From JAUIAI01 sp049680625 (lineage in GTDB: Bacteria; Pseudomonadota; Gammaproteobacteria; Burkholderiales; Burkholderiaceae_E): 20,053 nt of DNA. The position numbers and the translations under genes were made by a program. The notes below the pieces were generated by a model. That model worked only from the letters and a program-made list of their open reading frames with translations. It made no database searches and had not been told where the DNA came from. Positions within the stretch are counted from its first letter, which is position 1; every line of letters starts with the position of its first letter. Shown here piece by piece: positions 1 through 8,377 of this stretch. The stretch covers positions 1 to 20,053 of the forward strand of contig JBAUID010000188.1 in NCBI GenBank assembly GCA_049680625.1. Reading direction: 5' to 3'.

Positions 1-240
1 ATACGGCCCGTACATAAAGTGATACACCAGTAACTGGCGACGCTCTCCGAACAAATCAAGCAGGCTTTTTGCACGGTCGACATCGATGAATTGATAGTTC
101 TTGGTGACCTCAACCCAGGGCAATGCCCGGCGCTGCTCACTCAGTTCGTCCCGCAGCCGGGTCAGCTCTTTTTCTTTTTCGAGCAGAGCCAGGCGTTGCT
201 CAAGCCACTGTTGCCTTGAAACAATCGGCATTTTGGTCAT
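1..240 (-). CDS. DUF899 family protein, N-terminal part (cut by window edge)
   Basis: My own translation of the minus strand from the ATG at 240 gives 80 residues running off the window. The start MTKMPIVSRQQWLEQRLALL is followed by EKEKELTRLRDEL, RRALPWVEV, YQFIDVD and LLVYHFMYGPY. This is the typical N-terminus of DUF899 proteins, a thioredoxin-fold family of unknown biochemical role. A GGAG Shine-Dalgarno site lies six bases before the ATG. The gene follows tag by 51 bp on the same strand, so it is probably the third gene of an SDR-tag-DUF899 unit. The redox or ligand-binding part of the domain lies outside the window and cannot be judged. Confidence 0.85.
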   Translation of the reverse strand, partial: MTKMPIVSRQQWLEQRLALLEKEKELTRLRDELSEQRRALPWVEVTKNYQFIDVDRAKSLLDLFGERRQLLVYHFMYGPY

Positions 241-291
241 TTGAATCTCCAGGCAATTGAGAGAATTCCGGCGCTATGCCGACGGCCCGGG

Positions 292-900
292 CTAGCCTGG
301 CTTCTTGAATTTTCGGCGCGCTTTTTCAGCTTTGGTGCGCATGCTGCAACCAATTGCGTGGTCATTGATCAACCCCATTGCCTGCATAAAAGCAAACATC
401 GTTGTCGGGCCGACGAACTTCCAGCCGCGCTTTTTGAGATCTTTGGAAAGCGCAACTGATGCCGGCGACGTGGAGACGCTTTGAGGCTCACCTAGATCTT
501 CCGGGGCTGGCTCGTACTGCCAAAAGTAGGCAGCTAACGACCCTTTCTCATCAGCCAGTTCGCAGGCACGTGCGGCGTTGTTGATCGTCGCTTCGATTTT
601 CCCACGATGGCGAATAATGCCTTCGTTGAATAGCAACCGATTAACGTCGCGTTGACTGTACTGCGCAACTTTTTGGTAGTCAAACCCGACAAAAGCCTGC
701 CGAAAATTCTCGCGCTTGGCCAGAATCGTGCGCCAGCTGAGGCCAGACTGAAAACTCTCCAGGCAAATCTTCTCAAATAATCGGATGTCATCAGCAACCG
801 GATATCCCCACTCACTGTCGTGATAGTTAAGGAACTCCGGCGCAGAGGCACACCATTGACACCTGGGTTTGCCATCGGGGCCAGGTACCGTTTTATTCAA
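292..900 (-). CDS. tag: DNA-3-methyladenine glycosylase I (Tag)
   Basis: This cytosolic base-excision repair enzyme removes 3-methyladenine from alkylated DNA. The 202-residue protein has the family's zinc-binding residues: C14 (RCQWC), H27 (YHDSEWG), H181 and C185 (NDHAIGC). It also has E48 and W56 in CLESFQSGLSW, and the signatures GIIRHRGKI and LKKRGWKFVGPT. The length is slightly above that of E. coli Tag. The start is a TTG: it overlaps the stop of the upstream SDR gene (TTGA, 897-900) and has a strong GGAGG site at 907-911, six bases away. This implies translational coupling. The C-terminus ends in a basic lysine/arginine tail. Confidence 0.95.
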   Translation of the reverse strand: MNKTVPGPDGKPRCQWCASAPEFLNYHDSEWGYPVADDIRLFEKICLESFQSGLSWRTILAKRENFRQAFVGFDYQKVAQYSQRDVNRLLFNEGIIRHRGKIEATINNAARACELADEKGSLAAYFWQYEPAPEDLGEPQSVSTSPASVALSKDLKKRGWKFVGPTTMFAFMQAMGLINDHAIGCSMRTKAEKARRKFKKPG

Positions 901-1679
901 AGCGAACCTCCGATATTGTCATTCCACCACGGCATGTCGGAGAACGAGCGCAAGTCGATTTCGTGTGACCAGGTTGAGCGATGTTGTTGGGCAATATGCC
1001 AATACGTATCCGCAATTTTTTCGGGCAACATCAATCCGTCTTTGTCCAAACCCCGGCTTTCTCGCAAGGCTTTGAATTTCTCGGGCCCCAACATCTTACC
1101 CAGCGTATCGGGGGCATCAACCGCACCGTCAATCAGAATCTGAGCAATATGCAAGCCCTGCGGACCATACTCAGCATTCAGCGACTGGCACAACATTCGT
1201 CGCCCGGCCATCGCAGCCGCATGGGAATGCTGGCCTCGGTTGCCGCGCATTGCCGCTGTTGCCTGGGTAACGAGGAGCGTGCCTCGACCACGTTTAACCA
1301 TTAACGGGCATAAACTGGATGCCAGCCGAAACAAGCCAAAGGTCGCCATACGCCACCCCATTTCGAAGGTCTTGTACGTGGTTTCGGGAAGGGTTCGGCT
1401 GCCAACCTGAGCACCGAGATTAAACACGGCGACTTCAATTGAGCCAACACTGGCTTCGACCGAATCGATCATGTCTTCGATCGTATCGGGTTGAATCGCG
1501 TTCAGCAGAAAACCCGAAGCCGATCCGCCTGAACCTTCAATTTCAGAAACCAGGTTGTTTAACCCGTCCTGATCGGTTCGTCGGCACAAAACCGCGTGGT
1601 ATCCCTCGCGCGCAAATCGCTTGCCAACATTGCCGCCAATGCCAGCCCCCGCCCCGATGACCAAACAAACCGGCTTCAT
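897..1679 (-). CDS. SDR-fold protein lacking the usual catalytic Tyr and Lys
   Basis: The 260-residue protein has a Rossmann fold of the short-chain dehydrogenase/reductase family. The nucleotide-binding glycine motif is GAGAGIGGN (residues 9-17), and FNLGA (86-90) stands where NNAG usually is. Aligning the following helix (RRMLCQSLNAEYGPQGLHI) with typical SDRs puts H153 at the catalytic Tyr position and M157 at the catalytic Lys position; the catalytic Ser is also not clear. Some related SDRs are known to have Phe instead of Tyr but keep Lys. The protein may bind a nucleotide without acting as a normal dehydrogenase. The ATG has GAGAGG upstream. It is the first gene of a unit with tag; the substrate is unknown. 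Confidence 0.85.
   Translation of the reverse strand: MKPVCLVIGAGAGIGGNVGKRFAREGYHAVLCRRTDQDGLNNLVSEIEGSGGSASGFLLNAIQPDTIEDMIDSVEASVGSIEVAVFNLGAQVGSRTLPETTYKTFEMGWRMATFGLFRLASSLCPLMVKRGRGTLLVTQATAAMRGNRGQHSHAAAMAGRRMLCQSLNAEYGPQGLHIAQILIDGAVDAPDTLGKMLGPEKFKALRESRGLDKDGLMLPEKIADTYWHIAQQHRSTWSHEIDLRSFSDMPWWNDNIGGSL
907..911 (-). promoter_or_regulatory. Shine-Dalgarno site that fixes the TTG start of tag
   Basis: The minus strand reads GGAGG six bases before the TTG at 900. There is no in-frame ATG close by, and the site lies inside the last codons of the SDR gene. It therefore decides the start and supports coupling of the two genes. Confidence 0.75.
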
Positions 1680-1800
1680 GTTATTCGCCTCTCTAAGTCG
1701 TTAAGGCAAAGTGTAACGGCAAAGCATGTAAGGGAAACAAACGACGAAAACCAATCAGTACCAGGAAGGTGCCTGCTGGATATTCAGTAAGTCGGTATCG

Positions 1801-4800
1801 TTATGAGCTCTGCCCTAACCTTGCAACCTTAGCGCGCAAAGCCTTAATTTGTTCACGATTTTCGTTCATTGCCAGGGTCAGCTCAGCCGGCTCCAGTGCG
1901 TCGGGCTCTTCTTCTTTGGGCCCAACCAGGCCTTTGAACAAGCGGCCAAGCAATCGAGACGCATCATCCATAATCAGGAAGAACGACGGCACAACAATCA
2001 GACTGAGTACAGTCGAGACGATAATGCCACCAATAACCGCAGTAGCCATAGGCGCCCGAAACGCCCCCCCCTCTCCTACTCCAAGCGCGGAGGGCAACAT
2101 GCCAGCTGACATGGCAATTGACGTCATGATAATTGGCTGAGCACGCTTGCGTCCGGCGTCAATCATTGCCGGTATGCGCTGTTCGCCGACCCGCATTTTT
2201 TCGACGGCAAAATCGACCAGCAAAATAGCGTTCTTTGTCACGATACCCATGAGCATCAACATGCCAATCAGCACTGGCATAGAAATGGGATTGTTTGTCA
2301 GGATTAACGCGGCCGCCACTCCGCCAATTGATAACGGCAATGAAAACAAAATAGTGAACGGCTGCAAAACATCTTTGAATAGCAAGATAAGCACGGTCAG
2401 CACCAACATCAGGCCAAGCACCATCGCCTTGCCAAAACTTGCTGTCAACTCCTGTTGTACCTCGGCGTCACCGGCTTCAGACAACTTAACGGCGGCCGGC
2501 AGTTTCGTCTCTCTAATAATTTCGTTAAAACGCGCGGTTGCAGTGTTCAATGCAACCCCTGGGGGAAGGCTGGCTCCCAGGGTGGCACGACGCTGGCGGT
2601 TAAACCGGTTGATTGTGCTTGGCCCTTCAGCAATTCGAACCTCAGCAACAGCAGCCAGTGGCACGGTCGAGCCGTTGGCTGCGGGCACCCGCAAGGCGCC
2701 AATGCGGCTGAGATCGCCGCGCACGTTGGTGGTTACCTGAACCCGGACTGGAATTAATCGATCACCAACCGACACCTTGGCCAGTGCCGCGTCAACATCA
2801 CCAATCGTAGCGATACGAACGATATCCGCAATCTGGCGCGTACTGATACCAAGCCTGGCCGCCTCTTGCTCACGCGGGGTCACTTGCACCTCTGGTCGTG
2901 GCAACGCCCCTTCAGCACTCACCTGGGCTAGTAGTGGGTCGCTGCGCAAACGCGCTTCAAGCAAACTGACGGCGCTGTTCAAGTCGGCATCGTTATCCGA
3001 CAACAGGTTAAACGCGATATCGCGTTGCCCGCGGTCGTTGAGCTTATAGGCCCGAACATCCGGAATCAGCGCCAGTTTTTCAAAAATCTCGGCGGCAATT
3101 TCATTTTGCGCACGCGTGCGTCCCGGATTTTCCATTTCAGGAATCACCCAGCCTATCACCGGAATTTTGCCGGCCGCATTCACCAGCGTGCGGACAATCG
3201 AGTGATCAATCCGCTGCAGGATAACAACCAATGAGGCGCGTCGAATATTGCGCTCGCCGGTTGGTGAACTACCTCCCAGGACAAACACGCTGTGCACCCC
3301 TTCGGACTGGATGATTTGCTGTCGCATCACCTCGGTTGTTTTCTCGGTATCGCCAAGCGTCGAACCTGGTGGCAGTTCAACGCTGACCTGGATTCGACCA
3401 ACATCTTCGGGTGGGATAAAGCTACCCGGAATTTGCAGCATGAAGTACAGCGAAGCGGCGAGCACGGCCACGGCGCCAGCCAGGGTCATATAAGGGTGAC
3501 GCAGGGTCCGCCCGACCTGGCGGGTGTACCAGCGGGTTAACGGGCCGTCCTCTTCATGGGATTCGAGCGCGTCGGACGGCCGCATCAGATAAGCCGCCAT
3601 CAACGGCGTGATTAGCCGGGCAACCAGCAGCGAGAACAACACCGCAACGGCAACAGTCAGGCCGAATTGGCGGAAATATTGCCCCGGAATGCCGCTCATA
3701 AACGAAACTGGGATAAACACGGCTGCGATGGTAAAAGTGGTGGCAATAACGGCCAGGCCTATTTCGTCAGCAGCATCGATTGCCGCGCGATACGGCGACT
3801 TGCCCATCCGCATGTGCCTGGCAATATTCTCGATTTCAACAATCGCATCATCGACCAGAATGCCGGTGGCCAGAGTAATGGCCAGGAAACTCACCAGGTT
3901 CAGCGAAAATCCCATTAAGTCCATGACCCAGAATGTCGGAATCGCCGACAACGGTAACGCAACGGCGGAAATAAGCGTGGCCCGCCAGTTCCGAAGAAAA
4001 AGCAGAACGACCAGAACAGCCAGTGCCGCCCCTTCTATCAGCGTGTGCAGTGCCGATTCGTAATTGCCGTAGGTATAAAAAACCGAGTCATCAACGGGTT
4101 TGATCTGTACCGACGGATGGGCCGCGCGGATAATTGTGAGCGCCTCTTTAACCTGCTCGTCCACACTGACTTCACTGGCACCTTTAGACCGGAAGACGGC
4201 AAAAGTCACTACCGGGTCTCCGTTGAAACGGGCAAACACGCGCGGCTCTTCGAAGGTGTCGCGAATGGTTCCCAGGTCGCCCAAACGAACGAAACGCCCC
4301 CCGCCTACGGCTATTGTTGTCTCAGAAAGATGGACTGCCGAGCGGGCATCACCCAACACTCGAATAGCCTGCTCCCGATCACCAACCTCACCCCGACCAG
4401 AACCCACGTCGGCATTGGTGGCACGGACTTGTCCACTGACTGTCTGGGCTGTGATACCAAAAGACGCCAGGCGCATCGGGTCTAATTCGATTCTGATTTC
4501 CCGATCAGCACCACCGTATCGTTCAACCCGGCCAATACCGCGACGCCCCTGGAGTTCGCGCTTAACCACGTCATCAACAAACCAGGACAATTCGTCAAGT
4601 GACAGGTCTGGTGAGACAACAGCCATCGTGATAATCGCCTGACCTTCAACTTCGACGCTGTTGATAATCGGTGGCTCAGCATTACCCGGCAACTGGCCGC
4701 GAATACGATCGATGGCATCCTTGACATCTTGTACCGCCTTGGCAGTCGGCACCTCCATGCGAAACTCGACCACGGTGTTCGACGTCCCATCGTTAACCGT

Positions 4801-5046
4801 GGATACGATGTTCTTAACCCCGGTCAGACCAGCCACAGCGTCTTCGATTTCTTTGGTGATCTGTCGCTCAAGCTCAGCAGGTGCGGCACCAGACTGCAAC
4901 ATGGTGACCGATACCAGGGGCACGTCGATATTCGGGAATCGCGTAATCGGCAAGGCGTTAAACGACTGCCAGCCCAGGACAATCAGGATAAAAAATACCA
5001 ACAATGGTGCTATTGGATTACGTATCGACCATGCCGAGAAGTTCAT
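1801..5046 (-). CDS. RND efflux pump, inner-membrane permease (AcrB/HAE1 type)
   Basis: This is the proton-driven pump of a tripartite export system. The 1081-residue length is normal for the family. The first membrane segment is at about residues 12-30, followed by a large periplasmic loop starting FPNIDVPLVSV. The proton-relay residues are present: D399 and D400 in GILVDDAIVEIEN and K938 in GIVTKNAILLVDF. These match the Asp407/Asp408/Lys940 set of AcrB. A second periplasmic loop begins near residue 540 (IPGSFIPPEDVG). The C-terminus ends in a charged, probably coiled tail (MNENREQIKALRAKVARL). It lies 35 bp downstream of the adaptor gene, in the same operon. No TolC-like outer-membrane gene is in the window, and the substrate cannot be inferred. 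Confidence 0.95.
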   Translation of the reverse strand: MNFSAWSIRNPIAPLLVFFILIVLGWQSFNALPITRFPNIDVPLVSVTMLQSGAAPAELERQITKEIEDAVAGLTGVKNIVSTVNDGTSNTVVEFRMEVPTAKAVQDVKDAIDRIRGQLPGNAEPPIINSVEVEGQAIITMAVVSPDLSLDELSWFVDDVVKRELQGRRGIGRVERYGGADREIRIELDPMRLASFGITAQTVSGQVRATNADVGSGRGEVGDREQAIRVLGDARSAVHLSETTIAVGGGRFVRLGDLGTIRDTFEEPRVFARFNGDPVVTFAVFRSKGASEVSVDEQVKEALTIIRAAHPSVQIKPVDDSVFYTYGNYESALHTLIEGAALAVLVVLLFLRNWRATLISAVALPLSAIPTFWVMDLMGFSLNLVSFLAITLATGILVDDAIVEIENIARHMRMGKSPYRAAIDAADEIGLAVIATTFTIAAVFIPVSFMSGIPGQYFRQFGLTVAVAVLFSLLVARLITPLMAAYLMRPSDALESHEEDGPLTRWYTRQVGRTLRHPYMTLAGAVAVLAASLYFMLQIPGSFIPPEDVGRIQVSVELPPGSTLGDTEKTTEVMRQQIIQSEGVHSVFVLGGSSPTGERNIRRASLVVILQRIDHSIVRTLVNAAGKIPVIGWVIPEMENPGRTRAQNEIAAEIFEKLALIPDVRAYKLNDRGQRDIAFNLLSDNDADLNSAVSLLEARLRSDPLLAQVSAEGALPRPEVQVTPREQEAARLGISTRQIADIVRIATIGDVDAALAKVSVGDRLIPVRVQVTTNVRGDLSRIGALRVPAANGSTVPLAAVAEVRIAEGPSTINRFNRQRRATLGASLPPGVALNTATARFNEIIRETKLPAAVKLSEAGDAEVQQELTASFGKAMVLGLMLVLTVLILLFKDVLQPFTILFSLPLSIGGVAAALILTNNPISMPVLIGMLMLMGIVTKNAILLVDFAVEKMRVGEQRIPAMIDAGRKRAQPIIMTSIAMSAGMLPSALGVGEGGAFRAPMATAVIGGIIVSTVLSLIVVPSFFLIMDDASRLLGRLFKGLVGPKEEEPDALEPAELTLAMNENREQIKALRAKVARLGQSS

Positions 5047-5081
5047 CTGTGTACTCTGTTAGTGCAGTTTTAATGCTTCGT

Positions 5082-6380
5082 CTATTGTGAAACTGGCGAA
5101 CTAGCGGCATTGGCTGACTTGGTGTCATTAACAGCGTCACCAACATCACCCACCTTAGCGTCCTCAACAATACCCACCGGGTTAATGCGGTCACCATCAC
5201 GAACAAACGCGCCGGCGCGCGCAACCACCAAATCGCCTTCGCTGATACCTTGCAGAATCGCAATTTTTTTACCAGTTCGGGCGCCGGTAACGATGGCTAC
5301 TTGCTTAACCCGGCCATCCTGCACAAGCAATGCCGTTTCGCCGTCGCTGTTAACACCAACCGCTGATACCGGCAGTGCCACCGACTCGTTACGACTCAAT
5401 TCGATGATGGCTTGTGCGAACAAGCCGGCCCGGGCAGCGCCTGATTCGTCGATTTGAATACGAACCCGGCCCAGGCGAGACAGGCGGTCTACTGTGGGCT
5501 CAACCAGCTTAACCTTGCCCGGCAATACTCCGGACTGACCGGTCAGCATAATGCTGACCGGCTGCCCCGGTTGTATACGTTGCAAGTCTTGTTCGGCGAC
5601 ATCCGCACGAAGCTCCAACTCACCGTCACGAATCAGTTCGAACATCGGGCCACCCGCCGCCGTAGCGACCGCCCCAACCCGCGCACTGCGCGAGGTCACA
5701 ATTCCGCCGACAGGGGCTTTTACCTCGGTGCGAGCCAGAAGGTAGTCGATGTTCGCCATCTGGGCGCGCACACCACCAAGCTGGGCCTGAGCTGATTTCA
5801 GACTTTGATAGGCAGAATTAAGTCGGGCCGACGCCGCGCTGGCCTGTGATCTGGCTGTATCCAGGCTGGCTTTGGACACAACACCCTTGTTAGCCAGTGA
5901 ATTGGCACGATCGCGCGCCCGAACGGCTTCCCGCTCTGATGAACGAGCCTCGGCGATTTGCGCTTTAGCCTGGGCAATGCCGGCGTTGGCAGCCTCCTGC
6001 GAGGCCGTCAACTGGTTTTTCTGAAGATCGAGTGACTCACGCGACAATGTGGCCAACACCTGACCGGCAACAACGGTATCACCCACGTCCGCGTTTACTG
6101 AATCAATCGGCTGGCCTTCAACCTGGGGCGCCACCGCAATTTGCTCTACGGGTTCAATCAGACCTGACACCGAAACGGTGTCAACAATCACTTCGCGAGC
6201 CGCGGTGACCACGGAAATTGCCGGCAGGTTTTTGGTAGCCGTTGCTTGCGCCGTTGCGTCTTTCTGTGCCGCGTCGGTTTCGTTGCCCCCAGCTGAACAC
6301 GCAGACAGCATAGCCAACACCAAAACTGCCGGTGTCAGCCTGCTGAAGCCAAGTGTTTTACGCAAATTATTCGTTGCCAT
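5082..6380 (-). CDS. RND efflux periplasmic adaptor (membrane fusion lipoprotein)
   Basis: This protein links the RND pump to an outer-membrane channel. From the chosen ATG at 6380 it has 432 residues. The signal peptide ends in the lipobox LSAC with Cys28, so it is probably lipid-anchored in the inner membrane. Next come a lipoyl half (GDTVVAGQVLATLSRESLDL), a long alpha-helical hairpin rich in Ala, Gln and Lys, the second lipoyl half (RTEVKAPVGGIV) and beta-barrel and membrane-proximal domains. The frame stays open to 6470, but the signal peptide fits 6380 or 6386 and a GAGAG site lies eight bases before 6380. That start overlaps the tetR 3' end by 14 bp, implying coupling. The C-terminal tail is rich in Asp, Ala and Val. 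Confidence 0.93.
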   Translation of the reverse strand: MATNNLRKTLGFSRLTPAVLVLAMLSACSAGGNETDAAQKDATAQATATKNLPAISVVTAAREVIVDTVSVSGLIEPVEQIAVAPQVEGQPIDSVNADVGDTVVAGQVLATLSRESLDLQKNQLTASQEAANAGIAQAKAQIAEARSSEREAVRARDRANSLANKGVVSKASLDTARSQASAASARLNSAYQSLKSAQAQLGGVRAQMANIDYLLARTEVKAPVGGIVTSRSARVGAVATAAGGPMFELIRDGELELRADVAEQDLQRIQPGQPVSIMLTGQSGVLPGKVKLVEPTVDRLSRLGRVRIQIDESGAARAGLFAQAIIELSRNESVALPVSAVGVNSDGETALLVQDGRVKQVAIVTGARTGKKIAILQGISEGDLVVARAGAFVRDGDRINPVGIVEDAKVGDVGDAVNDTKSANAASSPVSQ

Positions 6381-7056
6381 TGCCATTTCTCTCTTGATGT
6401 AGATTCGCATGCTTAGCCTGTCGAATGACTTCGTCGATAAGTTTGTCCACCTGGGCCAGTACCAGTTCACGCAATGCTGGGGTTGGCAACAGACCGGTAT
6501 TCGAACCAGACAGTCGGTTTGCGCGCATCACACCTTTAACCATTGTGACGACGAGTTGGGCATGTGAGCTGAATCGCTCCGCCGCTTCTTCCGGCGACAA
6601 CGCGGTTAGCTGTGCAAACAGACCAAGCAGATTCTTTTCAATTGCAGCATTCACCCGACACAAGGCATCGTGAATTGCCGGACGCCGCAGCGCCGCTGAC
6701 TCGATTTCAATCAGCATCGGGCCATTCTCGCAACCCGCTGATTCCATCCGCAGGGAAATAGACGCCCGAAACTCTTTGCGCAGATCTGACGCGTGTCGAA
6801 TCTGGCTGAATTCACTTTCCAACATTTGCAGATCGCGCTCAATGAGGGCGGCAATAATTGCGTCTTTTGACGGGAAGTAACGATAGAAATTACCAACACT
6901 CATGGCTGCTGCTTTAGCCAGGTCTTGCATCGAAGCTTCTTCGAAGCCTTTTGCCAGGAAGACCTCACGGATCTGGTCGAGAATCTGCTCCGACCGCTGG
7001 GACGAGGTCGATGAATCGACGTTGGTATCGACGGCTGATGCTGGCTGCTGAGTCAT
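6367..7056 (-). CDS. TetR-family repressor of the efflux operon
   Basis: The 229-residue protein has an N-terminal TetR helix-turn-helix at about residues 22-68, including GFEEASMQDLAKAAAMSVGNFYRYFPSKDAI. The remainder is a helical ligand-binding domain without a sequence signature I can name. The gene precedes and overlaps the adaptor gene, so it probably represses the pump genes and responds to a pumped compound, as AcrR- and NalC-type regulators do. A perfect 20-bp palindrome touching its own -10 element (7136-7155) suggests it represses itself, and through it the whole tetR-adaptor-pump operon. No clear Shine-Dalgarno site precedes the ATG at 7056. The first 20 residues are Ser/Thr-rich and probably disordered. 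Confidence 0.92.
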   Translation of the reverse strand: MTQQPASAVDTNVDSSTSSQRSEQILDQIREVFLAKGFEEASMQDLAKAAAMSVGNFYRYFPSKDAIIAALIERDLQMLESEFSQIRHASDLRKEFRASISLRMESAGCENGPMLIEIESAALRRPAIHDALCRVNAAIEKNLLGLFAQLTALSPEEAAERFSSHAQLVVTMVKGVMRANRLSGSNTGLLPTPALRELVLAQVDKLIDEVIRQAKHANLHQERNGNGNE

Positions 7057-7135
7057 GAAGGGAAATGGCGCTGAAATAGCGTGTAACTAGTGGATAACAA
7101 TGGGGATCAGCCGGTTTGCCGACCAACGCCAACTA

Positions 7136-7155
7136 GTGAATGAACGTTCATTCAC
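7136..7155. promoter_or_regulatory. Perfect 20-bp palindrome, probable TetR operator
   Basis: GTGAATGAACGTTCATTCAC equals its own reverse complement over all 20 bases. It directly adjoins the -10 hexamer of the tetR promoter and would cover the transcription start. TGAATGAACGTTCATTCA-like sites are common operators of TetR-family repressors. Binding by this particular regulator is inferred from position. Confidence 0.8.
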
Positions 7156-7184
7156 ATGATAAAGTCAGGCTAACCGGATAGCAA
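7156..7184 (-). promoter_or_regulatory. Sigma-70-type promoter of the tetR-efflux operon
   Basis: On the minus strand, TTGCTA (7184-7179; 4 of 6 to consensus) is followed by a 17-bp spacer and TATCAT (7161-7156; 5 of 6). The start point would fall inside the 20-bp palindrome, leaving a leader of about 90 bases before the tetR ATG. The promoter overlaps or immediately follows the 3' end of exbD, depending on which exbD frame is real. Confidence 0.6.
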
Positions 7185-7679
7185 GCTATTCCAGGTTTGC
7201 GGTTCACCACGGTTAGTTACCGCTGCGTTGCCTTCAGGTGGGTTTGTCAGTTTGCGCTCAACCGGTAACCAACCGGCACCGTGCAAGTCCGCTTGCCAAT
7301 GGCCTGGGGTGGGGCCGGAAACGGTACCGCGCGGTAAAGCAGAGCAAGTGCTGCCTGGTCCAGTATCAGCCGCCCCGACAACAACCGTTCTGCTTAGTGG
7401 AATCGACTCCGCGTTTAATCGGGCAAAGAACGATTCGAGCGTCATCGGAACTTTGTCGTATAGCAGATGCTTTTCCAGAACCGTTAGTACGGCAGAGGCC
7501 AATTCGGGCGTCGCTGCAGCCGAGTCTGGCACGGTGGTCACCAGTTCAACAGTGCTCCATCGACTAAAACTAGGGGCAAGCATGAAAAAAAGAAGCAACA
7601 TGAAAACTACATCAATCAACGGGGTCAGACTCAGCACTCGTAACCGCTTCGAGCGCGATAGTCGAATCGCGCCTGCCAT
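7170..7679 (-). CDS. exbD: ExbD/TolR family protein, C-terminus probably frameshifted
   Basis: ExbD-type proteins pair with ExbB in a proton-driven inner-membrane motor. The 169-residue frame has a short cytoplasmic N-terminus, then one membrane helix (about 17-35) with the key proton-path Asp at D23 (LTPLIDVVFMLLLFFMLAP). A periplasmic domain follows up to about residue 106 (RTVVVGAADT). After that the sequence (GPGSTCSALPRGTVSG...) no longer resembles an ExbD fold. The next frame there reads LDQAALALLYRAV and stops at 7247, which would give about 143 residues, the usual ExbD length. A single-base frameshift near 7355-7380 is therefore likely. The start shares one base with the exbB stop (TGATG), so the two are translationally coupled. 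Confidence 0.75.
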   Translation of the reverse strand: MAGAIRLSRSKRLRVLSLTPLIDVVFMLLLFFMLAPSFSRWSTVELVTTVPDSAAATPELASAVLTVLEKHLLYDKVPMTLESFFARLNAESIPLSRTVVVGAADTGPGSTCSALPRGTVSGPTPGHWQADLHGAGWLPVERKLTNPPEGNAAVTNRGEPQTWNSLLSG

Positions 7680-8347
7680 CAGACACTCCCCCGAGCCCGC
7701 GTGAACACTCGGCTGATACCGTCTTCCATCGCATGGGCTAATCGGTCTACCCGTCGCTCAAGCCAGCTGTGAGCCAGGGTAACGGGAATCGCAAGCGACA
7801 AACCAACTGCCGTCGTCAGCAACGCCTGCCAGATGCCGCCAGACAATACTGCCGGGTCTACCTGGCTGCCAGCCGTTTCGATGCTCTGAAACGCATCGAT
7901 CATGCCAATGACAGTGCCAAGCAGGCCAAGCAGGGGACTAACCAGGGCAACAAACTCAAGCGGGCGCAACAGCCCGCGCAGGTTTTCCAAATGCTGGCTG
8001 CCCACCCGCAGGCCTTCTTCGCGGGCAATGTCGATAGTCTGCCCCGACTGTAGGCTGGCCATTGCACTGTAGACGCTATGCTCCAGCGGCTGATGAGAGC
8101 CGGACAACAATTCGAGAGCAGCATCGGTATTGCCATTGGCCCAGTTGGATAACGCATCGTTCACTGGCCGGCGTCGCCCGATTCGGCTACCGGCAAACTG
8201 CCAGGTTTTGATCAGCACAATCGCCAGCGAAAATACCGCCAGGCCAAACAATACCCAAACGATAATCCCGCCGCGTTCAACCAGGCTGTTCAGGTAATTG
8301 GATGACGGCCATAACCATCCATCAACAATCCAGTCTACCGTTTTCAT
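7679..8347 (-). CDS. exbB: ExbB/TolQ/MotA-family proton channel protein
   Basis: This inner-membrane protein forms the proton channel with ExbD and passes energy to a partner protein. The 222 residues show the family's three membrane helices: about 25-47 (GGIIVWVLFGLAVFSLAIVL), 130-152 (EFVALVSPLLGLLGTVIGMI) and 173-195 (LLTTAVGLSLAIPVTLA). The conserved glycine pattern LLGLLGTVIGMI and the TTAVGL helix are typical of ExbB/TolQ. The gene lies 30 bp after the cyclase gene and is coupled to exbD. No TonB, TolA or TonB-dependent receptor gene is in the window, so the powered partner is unknown. Confidence 0.92.
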   Translation of the reverse strand: MKTVDWIVDGWLWPSSNYLNSLVERGGIIVWVLFGLAVFSLAIVLIKTWQFAGSRIGRRRPVNDALSNWANGNTDAALELLSGSHQPLEHSVYSAMASLQSGQTIDIAREEGLRVGSQHLENLRGLLRPLEFVALVSPLLGLLGTVIGMIDAFQSIETAGSQVDPAVLSGGIWQALLTTAVGLSLAIPVTLAHSWLERRVDRLAHAMEDGISRVFTRARGSV

Positions 8348-8377
8348 ACCTGTGTTTCGCTCTGCCTTGTCGATTCG

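Noticed and set aside
1680..1800. Terminator after the pump gene or promoter of the SDR gene
   Set aside because: Only a 4-bp stem (CAGG/CCTG) and poor hexamers are visible; neither is convincing.
6381..6470. Longer adaptor protein starting at 6470
   Set aside because: It would put about 30 charged and polar residues before the lipoprotein signal and overlap tetR by 104 bp; the starts at 6380 or 6386 fit the signal peptide.
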